64,000 bases of DNA from NCBI RefSeq assembly GCF_000195275.1, contig NC_015385.1, positions 1,380,501 through 1,444,500 of the forward strand, given 5' to 3'. A program made the translations under genes and the position numbers. This document shows, piece by piece, positions 57,716 through 64,000 of the stretch. The notes under the pieces were generated by a model. The model had not been told where the DNA came from. It searched no databases and was given only the letters and a program-made list of their open reading frames with translations. The DNA is from Treponema succinifaciens DSM 2489. Lineage in GTDB: Bacteria; Spirochaetota; Spirochaetia; Treponematales; Treponemataceae. Each line of letters begins with the position of its first letter. Position 1 is the stretch's first letter.

Positions 57716-59695
57716 TTATTTCACACTAATGTTATTTTTTAGAGGCATAACACTCAAGTTGATTGTCTTTTCTTTTTCCATTCCAGCAGAAAGATTTATA
57801 TTCCAAAAAAGGGCGACTTTATAAGTAGAAGAAGTTACTTTTGGCTCAAGACTGTCAACAGGGCGTTTAAATGCAATCATCGCGCAGCTAAGCCCGGAGT
57901 CTTCATTCGGCTCAATCACAAAAATGCGTTTGTCTGCGGAATCCTTTACCTGAATAATCGAAACGCCCTCATCGGCATAAAAAGAATCAGGCAAAAGAAG
58001 GCGCGTTTCATTCAAAATAGCTTCTGTAGAATACTGGCTTTCCATTTCAAATTTCTTGTCAAAACGAGTCTGGGAAAAATTAAGTTCAACTGCGAAAAAC
58101 GCGTTCAATTCAATCGGGCTTTCATTCTTTAAAATATACTGAACTGTAATTCCGCTAGAAGAAAAAGTAAAATTCTTTCTAAGTTTTACAGGAAGTTTCA
58201 TGGAAGAAAAAAGTCCGTTTCCTTCAAGCTGAATTTCTTTTCGCTTGGATTCAAGTTTTTTTTCTGAAAACTGCGAATTGGAAAAAATACAGTTTTCGAT
58301 TGTTTTCTCCGCTAAATATTTTTCAAACTTTTCAGTCTCAATCAAATGGTCAGAAAAAAATCCACGGTTATAAAAATCTGTTCCAGAATCAAATTTTTCA
58401 ATCCGGGAAAGACTTGCGGCATAGTTGGCTCCGCTTTTTATAAAATTAAGCTCAGAAATTTGTCCGCCCTGCAAGGAAACAACAGCATTATATTTTTCCA
58501 TCTGGCAAATATATTCGTTGAGTCCGTCTCCGTTGCAATCAAAAGAAGTAAGTGACTCTCTGAAAATTTTTGCAGCCTCACGAATCAGACGTTCAGCTTC
58601 ATTCAAAGCGCGAAAAGCCTTTTGTCTTTTTTCAGCAGGTGAAGGCACTCCAAATGACGGAGACAAATAATTTGTTCCGTCCTGCGCTTTCCAAAGCATT
58701 TCAGACGATGCAGTTTTTCTAACTTTATCTCCACCCTTGCACTGCGAAACCAGCATACTGATATAAACCATGCGCTCATAAAGCCGCTTATTCTGCAAAT
58801 ACAAATTCAAGTAGTCTTGTATTGTAGGCGGAAATCCTGTTTTATTTTCTACCTGCTCAAACGGAATCAAGCTCCATTTTGAAATTTCGCTGTCCATTCC
58901 AGCAGGAATATAAGCCGGAGAAAAGCACTTTGATTTTTTCAAATACAAATATGGAGTTGTAAAAGAAACATCTTCTGAATTTTCAGAAACAGAAGCAAAG
59001 CATTGTGATTTCATAAAAGAACCGAACTGCTCAAATGAAAAGCAAAGAGATAGCACAGGCTCAAAAAACTCGTCGGAAAAAGGAAATTGCTCAGGTCTAA
59101 TTTTTGAAGCAAAAGTTTTTATTCTTGAAGTCCATTCTTGGCAAGATTCATTTTCAAGCGGAATTAAATTTTTATAGGACGGAAAAATTTTTATGCTTCT
59201 TCCCTGCTCACTTGCAATCAGCGGACAGCATTTTAAATGTTTTTTTGGAACAAGAGAACTGTCAAGAAAAACATATTCCATTCCGCACGACTGAAAAGTT
59301 GAAACAAGGCAAGAATCCCAAATACTTCCGAACAAAGTCATTCCGCACGGACGTTTTCCAATCGTTGAGCGGACAAGCGAATTCATTTTTTCAATCTGCC
59401 CGCTTCTGTCCATTGGCAAAAGCAAAGGAAAAATCGGAGAATAATATCCGCCGCCGATTATTTCAATCTGCCTTTTAGAGGAAAGTTCATGAAGAAGTTC
59501 TATTGATTCCGGATGTTTTTTTTCGTAATGTGAAAGCTGCGGTCCTGAAAATCCGATAGTAAGAAAAAAATCTTTATGAGAATATAAAAATGAAAGCAAC
59601 GGTTTAAAAACATTCTGATAGTTTTTTTCAAGCAAAACAGTTTCATCAGAACTTTCTAAATCAGCATTTAGAACAAGACAGAATTTACTCTTCAT
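57716..59695 (-). CDS. Glycoside hydrolase family 57-like protein, catalytic residues replaced
   Basis: A 659-residue protein with the GH57 fold: N-terminal beta/alpha barrel with SGPQLSHYEKKHPESIELLHELSSKRQIEIIGGGYYSPIFPLLLPMDRSGQIEKM, and C-terminal beta-rich domains. Active GH57 enzymes carry HNHQP near the start and the nucleophile Glu in a WLxERVW motif; here these read VLNADLES and LFGSIWDS, so both the His-containing strand and the nucleophile are lost. The following VVDDYHF region reads VFLDSSLV. It is probably a pseudoenzyme or carbohydrate sensor. It is 9 bases downstream of rnfB and so belongs to the Rnf operon, and converges on the FemAB gene with a 5-base gap. Confidence 0.8.
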   Translation of the reverse strand: MKSKFCLVLNADLESSDETVLLEKNYQNVFKPLLSFLYSHKDFFLTIGFSGPQLSHYEKKHPESIELLHELSSKRQIEIIGGGYYSPIFPLLLPMDRSGQIEKMNSLVRSTIGKRPCGMTLFGSIWDSCLVSTFQSCGMEYVFLDSSLVPKKHLKCCPLIASEQGRSIKIFPSYKNLIPLENESCQEWTSRIKTFASKIRPEQFPFSDEFFEPVLSLCFSFEQFGSFMKSQCFASVSENSEDVSFTTPYLYLKKSKCFSPAYIPAGMDSEISKWSLIPFEQVENKTGFPPTIQDYLNLYLQNKRLYERMVYISMLVSQCKGGDKVRKTASSEMLWKAQDGTNYLSPSFGVPSPAEKRQKAFRALNEAERLIREAAKIFRESLTSFDCNGDGLNEYICQMEKYNAVVSLQGGQISELNFIKSGANYAASLSRIEKFDSGTDFYNRGFFSDHLIETEKFEKYLAEKTIENCIFSNSQFSEKKLESKRKEIQLEGNGLFSSMKLPVKLRKNFTFSSSGITVQYILKNESPIELNAFFAVELNFSQTRFDKKFEMESQYSTEAILNETRLLLPDSFYADEGVSIIQVKDSADKRIFVIEPNEDSGLSCAMIAFKRPVDSLEPKVTSSTYKVALFWNINLSAGMEKEKTINLSVMPLKNNISVK

Positions 59696-59704
59696 TAAAG
59701 CAGC

Positions 59705-60307
59705 TTACCTTTTGCAAAATATTGTATAGCACTTTTTCCAGAATTTAAAGCCTCTCTTATCAAAGGGCAAGATTTCTTTTTCAGAAAGAAATTCAGAGCA
59801 TTCTGTTTTTTCAGAGAAAGGCGAATTGCACAATGCAACTTTTTTTGTGGCGGCAGGAATCAGCTTTATAATTTTATGCGGACAGGAATCAACGCATTTT
59901 CCACAGCCATTGCAAAGACTGCTTACAACTGCTGTTTTATTTTTTATAGACAATGCGCCGCGCGGACAAGATTTTATGCAGTCTCCAAATCCTGCGCAAA
60001 TATACTTGCAATTGTATTCTGTATCAAAAACAGAAAAAAACAACGCGCAGTTTTTAGAACCGTTATAATCAAGTCTTTTTTTTCCACAATTTTTTTCAGG
60101 TGAACATAGCACAACAGCTTTATTTTCTGTAGCTGAAGGAAATTCTTCAAAGTTTGATTTTTCCAAAAGCTCTGTTTCGGAAATCAAAGAATGCTCAAAA
60201 GAAATTTCCTGTTTTTTTAGCGAAGGAGACAAAATATAAAAAATAAAAACGCAAACAAAGGAAACAACAATTATAAAAAGAAGTCCAAAAAGAATAGCCG
60301 CTATCAT
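59705..60307 (-). CDS. rnfB: RnfB-like subunit lacking the N-terminal cluster domain
   Basis: A 200-residue protein with an N-terminal membrane helix (IAAILFGLLFIIVVSFVCVFIFYI) and two ferredoxin clusters, CKYICAGFGDCIKSCP and CNGCGKCVDSCP. Canonical RnfB carries, between helix and ferredoxin, a Cys-rich domain with the CGGCG/CGACGYPGC motif; here the corresponding ~60 residues have only scattered Cys (VLCSPEKNCGKK, SKNCALFF) and no such motif. This subunit would receive electrons from ferredoxin. The start overlaps rnfA by 4 bases. Confidence 0.8.
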   Translation of the reverse strand: MIAAILFGLLFIIVVSFVCVFIFYILSPSLKKQEISFEHSLISETELLEKSNFEEFPSATENKAVVLCSPEKNCGKKRLDYNGSKNCALFFSVFDTEYNCKYICAGFGDCIKSCPRGALSIKNKTAVVSSLCNGCGKCVDSCPHKIIKLIPAATKKVALCNSPFSEKTECSEFLSEKEILPFDKRGFKFWKKCYTIFCKR

Positions 60308-60861
60308 TGAAAAACTCCTTTATTCAGCCATGAAACATTCCAGCATAAAAGAATCAGCATTATAATCGCAATGCTAGCAAGAATAAAATTATTTCTTGAG
60401 CATTCAGTTCTTCCGCCGTACAGATCAAATTTTCTGCAAAGAGAATAAACAAAAGGTATAAAAATAAAAAATGAAAGCACACAGATACAAGTTATAAAAA
60501 CACATTCTGCAAGAGAAGAGCTTTCTGTAATGGCAACAAAAATAAACAGAAGCGAAATTGAAAATTCAACCGCGCTGATTTTTGTCGTTATCCTGATAAT
60601 TGCTTCTATAAAAACCGATACAGGAATAAAAATCAAGAGAACCGCAAAAGGATAAAGCTCTGCAAGTTCAGCGGGAACTAAAAGCGAATTCACAAAAAGA
60701 TAAGACAAAGCTGAAACAGAACTTGCCGTTATAAGCATTTTTATAGCTTTTAGCCAAAGCGGATTTTTATTTCCAGAAAGGAACACTGCCCGCTCCATTC
60801 CAATTCCATAAACCAAGACTATAGACGCATAGGTAATATAATAGAAAAAAACTGAAAACAT
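60304..60861 (-). CDS. rnfA: RnfA-like membrane subunit without the Fe-S cysteines
   Basis: A 185-residue protein with six hydrophobic segments and RnfA/NqrE topology. The canonical LGLCPFLGV segment that supplies an intramembrane [2Fe-2S] Cys aligns with VYGIGMERAVFLSG, and the second PLITTNCAVLG aligns with LLFIFVAITESSSLAE: both Cys are gone. Other alignment points hold, such as AVLLIFIPVSVFIEAIIRITT at the position of the family FxLVIAxxVQFxEMV segment. It is one base from rnfE. It could be inactive as an electron carrier. Confidence 0.72.
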   Translation of the reverse strand: MFSVFFYYITYASIVLVYGIGMERAVFLSGNKNPLWLKAIKMLITASSVSALSYLFVNSLLVPAELAELYPFAVLLIFIPVSVFIEAIIRITTKISAVEFSISLLFIFVAITESSSLAECVFITCICVLSFFIFIPFVYSLCRKFDLYGGRTECSRNNFILASIAIIMLILLCWNVSWLNKGVFQ

Positions 60862-60862
60862 T

Positions 60863-61477
60863 TTAGTCCACCCGTGAAGTTTCTATGATTTCAAAAGACG
60901 AAATTATTTTGAAAAACAATGCGTTAAATAAAAGCAAAAGAACAACTGCTCCAGGAATTGAAGCTAAAAATGAAAAAGGCAAAATTTTATTCTCCGCGCT
61001 GAAAATCTGAATTTCAAAAATTCCGTTCGGCGAAGGAAAAGAAATTGTTCCGTATCCAAAAACATCTCTTATAAAGAAAAACACAAGCGCAAAAACACAA
61101 AAGAAACTGCATTTTACAAAGACATTTTTCAGCTCAAAAAGGACTGACAAGCTGGAAGAAGAATACAAATTTCCAAGAATGAAAGATGTAAAAGCCGGCA
61201 TAAAAAAAGCAATTCCTAAAACAAATGCTATCAAAGGAGAAAAAACTATTACAAGCTGGCGGACAAGTATGCAAAGAGAAACAAGCATAATCGTTACAAT
61301 CACATTGCTAAGCTCCGCGTTAAAAAATTTAACAGCAAACTTTTTAAAAAGAATTCCGCACACAGACATAAGGTAAAGCAGAAAAACAATAATCAGTCCA
61401 TAAGCAAATCTTCCGGGAACAGGAAGAAGAAGCGCAAATGAAAGTGGTATATAAATGTAAAGCTCGTTTTTTTTCAT
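60863..61477 (-). CDS. rnfE: RnfE-like membrane subunit without the Fe-S cysteines
   Basis: A 204-residue polytopic protein paralogous to RnfA. Canonical RnfE has GLCPxLAV and PLIVxNCxxLG; here they read LLLPVPGRFAYGL and FFMPAFTSFILG, with no Cys at either site. The C-terminal FFFIRDVFGYGTISFP and LASIPGAVVLLLLFNALFFKI correspond to the family VLGAxREILGxGT and LPPGAFIxxG segments, which support the assignment. It lies between rnfG and rnfA in the usual gene order. Confidence 0.72.
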   Translation of the reverse strand: MKKNELYIYIPLSFALLLPVPGRFAYGLIIVFLLYLMSVCGILFKKFAVKFFNAELSNVIVTIMLVSLCILVRQLVIVFSPLIAFVLGIAFFMPAFTSFILGNLYSSSSLSVLFELKNVFVKCSFFCVFALVFFFIRDVFGYGTISFPSPNGIFEIQIFSAENKILPFSFLASIPGAVVLLLLFNALFFKIISSFEIIETSRVD

Positions 61478-61504
61478 TTTAACCTTCCAAAAAAGCAGTC
61501 AAAT

Positions 61505-62008
61505 TTATCGGGAAAATTTTGAATTTAGAATCACCGGAATTTTATTTTTCCAGTATTCAATTTGAGAATTTTCTGAACTTGCTTTTATATGAGAATTTGT
61601 TTTTCCTGCAATGTGCGAAAAGCCGATAAACTGCGCACCGTTTTTATCTGAATAAATATAAACAGCAGGAACTGGTCCGTACAAAGTCGGAACACGAATA
61701 ATCACGGCGTACATTTCATTTTCAGTATTTTCAGAAATCGCTTCATACACAGAAGCTGAAACTGTAAGCGCAGTTTTAATCTTTACCCAGTTTCCAAGCT
61801 GAATGTTTTCAATGCCGTTGTCTTTTAAAACTTGCGAAGTTTCTTTTTTCAGTCCATTCTTCCAGGAATTTCTTCCAAGCAAAGTAAACAAAACAAGAAC
61901 TGCAAAAAATCCGGCAAGGATTCCGCAGAAAATTCCGCACTTTATAAGAAGCGTTTTATAAAAAAGTTTTTTTTCGTTGTCTACAGTCTCGATTTCATCT
62001 TCAAGCAT
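61505..62008 (-). CDS. rnfG: RnfG-like subunit lacking the FMN-attachment motif
   Basis: A 167-residue protein with one N-terminal membrane helix (CGIFCGILAGFFAVLVLFTL) and a periplasmic domain. Canonical RnfG (about 190-210 residues) ends with a [ST]GAT motif whose Thr carries FMN; here the sequence stops at WKNKIPVILNSKFSR, shortly after the segment that corresponds to the family HxETPGLG region (SHIAGKTNSHIKASS). No GAT occurs, and the 27 bases before rnfE leave no room for it. Assignment rests on size, topology and position between rnfD and rnfE. Confidence 0.7.
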   Translation of the reverse strand: MLEDEIETVDNEKKLFYKTLLIKCGIFCGILAGFFAVLVLFTLLGRNSWKNGLKKETSQVLKDNGIENIQLGNWVKIKTALTVSASVYEAISENTENEMYAVIIRVPTLYGPVPAVYIYSDKNGAQFIGFSHIAGKTNSHIKASSENSQIEYWKNKIPVILNSKFSR

Positions 62009-62009
62009 T

Positions 62010-63086
62010 TTAAACCTCGCTGATTTCCTTTAGGCGCGGAACAAGTTTTTTGGAAACATTTTCGTATAGCTTTTTGTCTTCAAAAAATTGAATCACAGGA
62101 GAAATCAAATTTATAACAAGAATCAAAAAAACATATCCTGCAGAAGAAGTTCCGCTTCCGATTATAAGAAAGCCAATCAGCCCGGCAAAAGCTCCGTAAA
62201 GAAATTTTCCCCACAAAGTCATTGGCAAAGTTCCGAACCATTGCAAAAGATAAAGCGTGCAAAACAAAGTTCCGCTTGTAAGAAGAGCAAGCAGAATGTC
62301 GCCCTGGAACGGAATTCCGCCTATAAAAAACGGAAGCAAAAATCTCACTAAAAATGAATAGACAAAAAGGAAAACTGCAGGAACAACGTAATCAATCATA
62401 TCAAATGAAACCAATATAATGGAAGAAACTAAAGTTATAAAGTTGAATCTAAAAGCAGGAATCACAGAACCGTTGTCCCAAAACAAACTCACATATCCAT
62501 CTGGAATTGAAATTCCAAAAAACTTAAAAATATAGCTATTCAAAAAATCTGTGATAGAAGAATCCAGTTCAAGCAAAGGAACTGTTCCATTTTGAATCAG
62601 AGAAAGAGCCGCATTTCTTGTCTGAAGCTCTTGCGCAGAAACAGCAAACGGAGGAAAAGCAGAAGGATTCAAAAAATACAAAACAACAATGCAAAGCGCG
62701 ACTAAATTAGCCCAGGACGAATCAAAGTTTCCGAATACAAATTTTCCAAGAAGCAAAGTAAAAAACACAACGGCAAAAACAGCATAGACTGGATAAACAG
62801 AAGGAATCAAAAGTCCAGCTATCAAGCCTTGTATTACAGAAATTCTCCAAGTATGTTTTTCAGTCCGCTTAAAAAAATAAAAAGCGGCTTCTGCGCAAAC
62901 CGAGGCAAGCAAAGCAAACAAAAGCACAACAAGAGAATCAAAACTTTTTGAAACCGCCAGCATAGCGACTTGAACAAGAAGGAGCGCAATCATCACAAAC
63001 GAAATTGTTCCAAGTGAATAAGATGCGCTTGCAAACGGATTCAAAGTAATTTTCGCACAATGTTTTTTTAATTCTGTATTCGTCAT
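62010..63086 (-). CDS. rnfD: RnfD-like membrane subunit (divergent)
   Basis: A 358-residue polytopic protein with about ten hydrophobic segments. It matches RnfD/NqrB in overall order: NPFASASYSLGTISFVMIALL at the start, and a C-terminal block ending LPMTLWGKFLYGAFAGLIGFLIIG. In the canonical FFMATDPVTSPxTxxGKxIYG motif the MATD part is replaced (FCTLYLLQWFGTLPMTLWGKF). The FMN-binding SGATPL segment appears as NGTVPLL, so a Thr is present but the context differs. It overlaps neither neighbour and follows rnfC by 9 bases. Confidence 0.72.
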   Translation of the reverse strand: MTNTELKKHCAKITLNPFASASYSLGTISFVMIALLLVQVAMLAVSKSFDSLVVLLFALLASVCAEAAFYFFKRTEKHTWRISVIQGLIAGLLIPSVYPVYAVFAVVFFTLLLGKFVFGNFDSSWANLVALCIVVLYFLNPSAFPPFAVSAQELQTRNAALSLIQNGTVPLLELDSSITDFLNSYIFKFFGISIPDGYVSLFWDNGSVIPAFRFNFITLVSSIILVSFDMIDYVVPAVFLFVYSFLVRFLLPFFIGGIPFQGDILLALLTSGTLFCTLYLLQWFGTLPMTLWGKFLYGAFAGLIGFLIIGSGTSSAGYVFLILVINLISPVIQFFEDKKLYENVSKKLVPRLKEISEV

Positions 63087-63095
63087 TTTTTTTCC

Positions 63096-64000
63096 TTATA
63101 ACAAAGCTATTGTCTGGCTCAAAGGCAGGCGTGAAGGACAAACGCTGTTGCAGACCGAGCAATGTGAACAGAGCAAACTTGTAGCGCAAAGTTCTTTTGG
63201 AAGATGATAGTTTTCAACCAAGTGCTTGTAAAGTAAATCCGGCGAAAGTCCTTCTGGGCAGACGTTTCTGCATTTTCCGCATCTTATGCAGTTTTTTTCA
63301 TCCTGAACGCAAAGTTCCGTTGCAGGAACAAATTCCAAAGACTTTATAGATTTTGTAATCGGAATATCCAAAGTTGAAGCCACCATTCCTGTAATCATTC
63401 CGTTTACAACAATTTTTGAAGGAGAAATTTTAAATCCGCCACATTGCTCAACAAGACTTTTTATAGAGGCTCCGATTCTTGCCTTGAACATTCCAACGGA
63501 TTTCAAGCAGCTTCCATGCACATGGACGTAACGCTCAATAACAGGAATTCCTTTTACAACTGCTTCAAAAACTGAAAGTGCAGTTTCAGGATCTAAAAAA
63601 AGGCACTTGCTGTTTACTTTTGAAAATTCTGAATTTTTGGAAGCATTGCGGATTGTCCTAAGCAAATTCTGCATAAAGCCGCAAGGATACTTTTCTGTAT
63701 CAGCATTTACAAACAAAAAAGGAACATTGCCAAAAAACTCTGTGGAAATTTCAATGTCAGATTTCTTAGGCAAAGCAAAAACAATTCCTTTTGCGCTAAA
63801 AGCTTTGCAGCAAATCAACGCCCCCTGAACAACTTCCGAAGTAAATTTCTTTGCAATGAAACTGTCTGTAAATCGGCTTGGATCTTCATCAAACATTCTG
63901 ACGATTACAAAACGCTCTTTTACAAGATTTCCACGAGTTATCTGGGCGCAAAGTGATTCCGTTTTTTTTCTGAATGTGTTTACAATTCCCTTCACCTTAA
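63096..64000 (-). CDS. rnfC: RnfC-like peripheral NADH-binding subunit (5' end at or beyond window edge)
   Basis: At least 299 residues with the C-terminal RnfC ferredoxin region (CIRCGKCRNVCPEGLSPDLLYKHL and CSHCSVCNSVCP) and the preceding complex I 51-kDa-like part, e.g. KGIPVIERYVHVHG and MFKARIGASIKSLVEQCGGF. These are recognisable as GKPLIERVVTVTG and the RIG-CGG region of RnfC. A GTG at 63995 could be a start, but the frame stays open to the window end and canonical RnfC has about 130 more N-terminal residues, so the gene is probably cut. Both clusters' Cys are intact. Confidence 0.85.
   Translation of the reverse strand, partial: KVKGIVNTFRKKTESLCAQITRGNLVKERFVIVRMFDEDPSRFTDSFIAKKFTSEVVQGALICCKAFSAKGIVFALPKKSDIEISTEFFGNVPFLFVNADTEKYPCGFMQNLLRTIRNASKNSEFSKVNSKCLFLDPETALSVFEAVVKGIPVIERYVHVHGSCLKSVGMFKARIGASIKSLVEQCGGFKISPSKIVVNGMITGMVASTLDIPITKSIKSLEFVPATELCVQDEKNCIRCGKCRNVCPEGLSPDLLYKHLVENYHLPKELCATSLLCSHCSVCNSVCPSRLPLSQTIALL

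Noticed and set aside
1-64000. CRISPR arrays, prophage genes, rRNA and known riboswitch classes
   Set aside because: Reading both strands showed no regularly spaced repeats, no phage structural genes, no rRNA and no leader that I could match to a riboswitch family.

Overview
The window looks like a Treponema chromosome segment. Supporting signs are spirochaete-style lipoproteins (short signal peptides ending in FFSC, FTSC or VSC), A+T-rich DNA with a strong preference for A/T-ending codons, the tig-clpP-clpX block and an Rnf-type operon. Malate dehydrogenase and fumarase beside a soluble fumarate reductase point to a succinate-forming anaerobe of the gut or rumen type, such as T. succinifaciens or a relative. 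The species assignment is inference.

Left part (1-31.7 kb) is mostly core genome. A leftward six-gene run carries an ankyrin-repeat protein, MurG, a CvpA-like protein, a DNA polymerase III delta-prime subunit, and an NtrB/NtrC-like kinase and sigma-54 regulator; the regulator is cut by the window start. Rightward follow a complete S-A-A-T ECF transporter with its own operator-like palindrome, a six-tRNA operon (His, Arg, Lys, Leu, Gly, Gly), tig-clpP-clpX, a DEAD-box helicase, a short SMC that seems to lack the hinge, lipoproteins, serS, an AI-2E-type permease and a Bax-inhibitor-1 protein. A JAB-DinG fusion helicase is transcribed divergently from mdh-fumC.

The centre (31.7-40.8 kb) is visibly GC-richer. 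Nine same-strand genes encode HdrB, HdrC, HdrA, an MvhD/FlxD-like subunit, two FlxC/FlxB-like iron-sulfur proteins, a FlxA-like NAD(P)H flavoprotein, and an iron-sulfur and a flavoprotein subunit of a soluble fumarate reductase without a membrane anchor. With malate dehydrogenase and fumarase just upstream, the simplest model is a cytoplasmic NADH-dependent, possibly electron-bifurcating fumarate reductase (NADH to fumarate plus ferredoxin). This is the best candidate here for an undescribed system.

The region 40.9-53.6 kb is accessory. It opens with a frameshifted, 3'-truncated chemotaxis receptor and continues with a leftward surface-glycan cluster: glycosyltransferases, a HAD-UbiA fusion, a Wzy-like polymerase, a CDP-glycerol glycerophosphotransferase, a Wzx flippase, LicD and a glycerol-3-phosphate cytidylyltransferase. 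An IS3-family element (45119-46439, 3-bp target duplication CTT) splits one glycosyltransferase gene; removing it restores a 294-residue frame.

The right part (53.7-64 kb) holds a small XRE regulator, metG, a FemAB-like protein and a leftward operon of rnfC (cut by the window end), rnfD, rnfG, rnfE, rnfA, rnfB and a GH57-fold protein. In this Rnf set the membrane Fe-S cysteines of RnfA/RnfE, the FMN-attachment motif of RnfG and the N-terminal cluster of RnfB are missing, and the GH57-like protein lacks its catalytic residues. Several genes across the window have a -10 box only 6-10 bases before the start codon and no Shine-Dalgarno sequence, which suggests leaderless or nearly leaderless transcripts.
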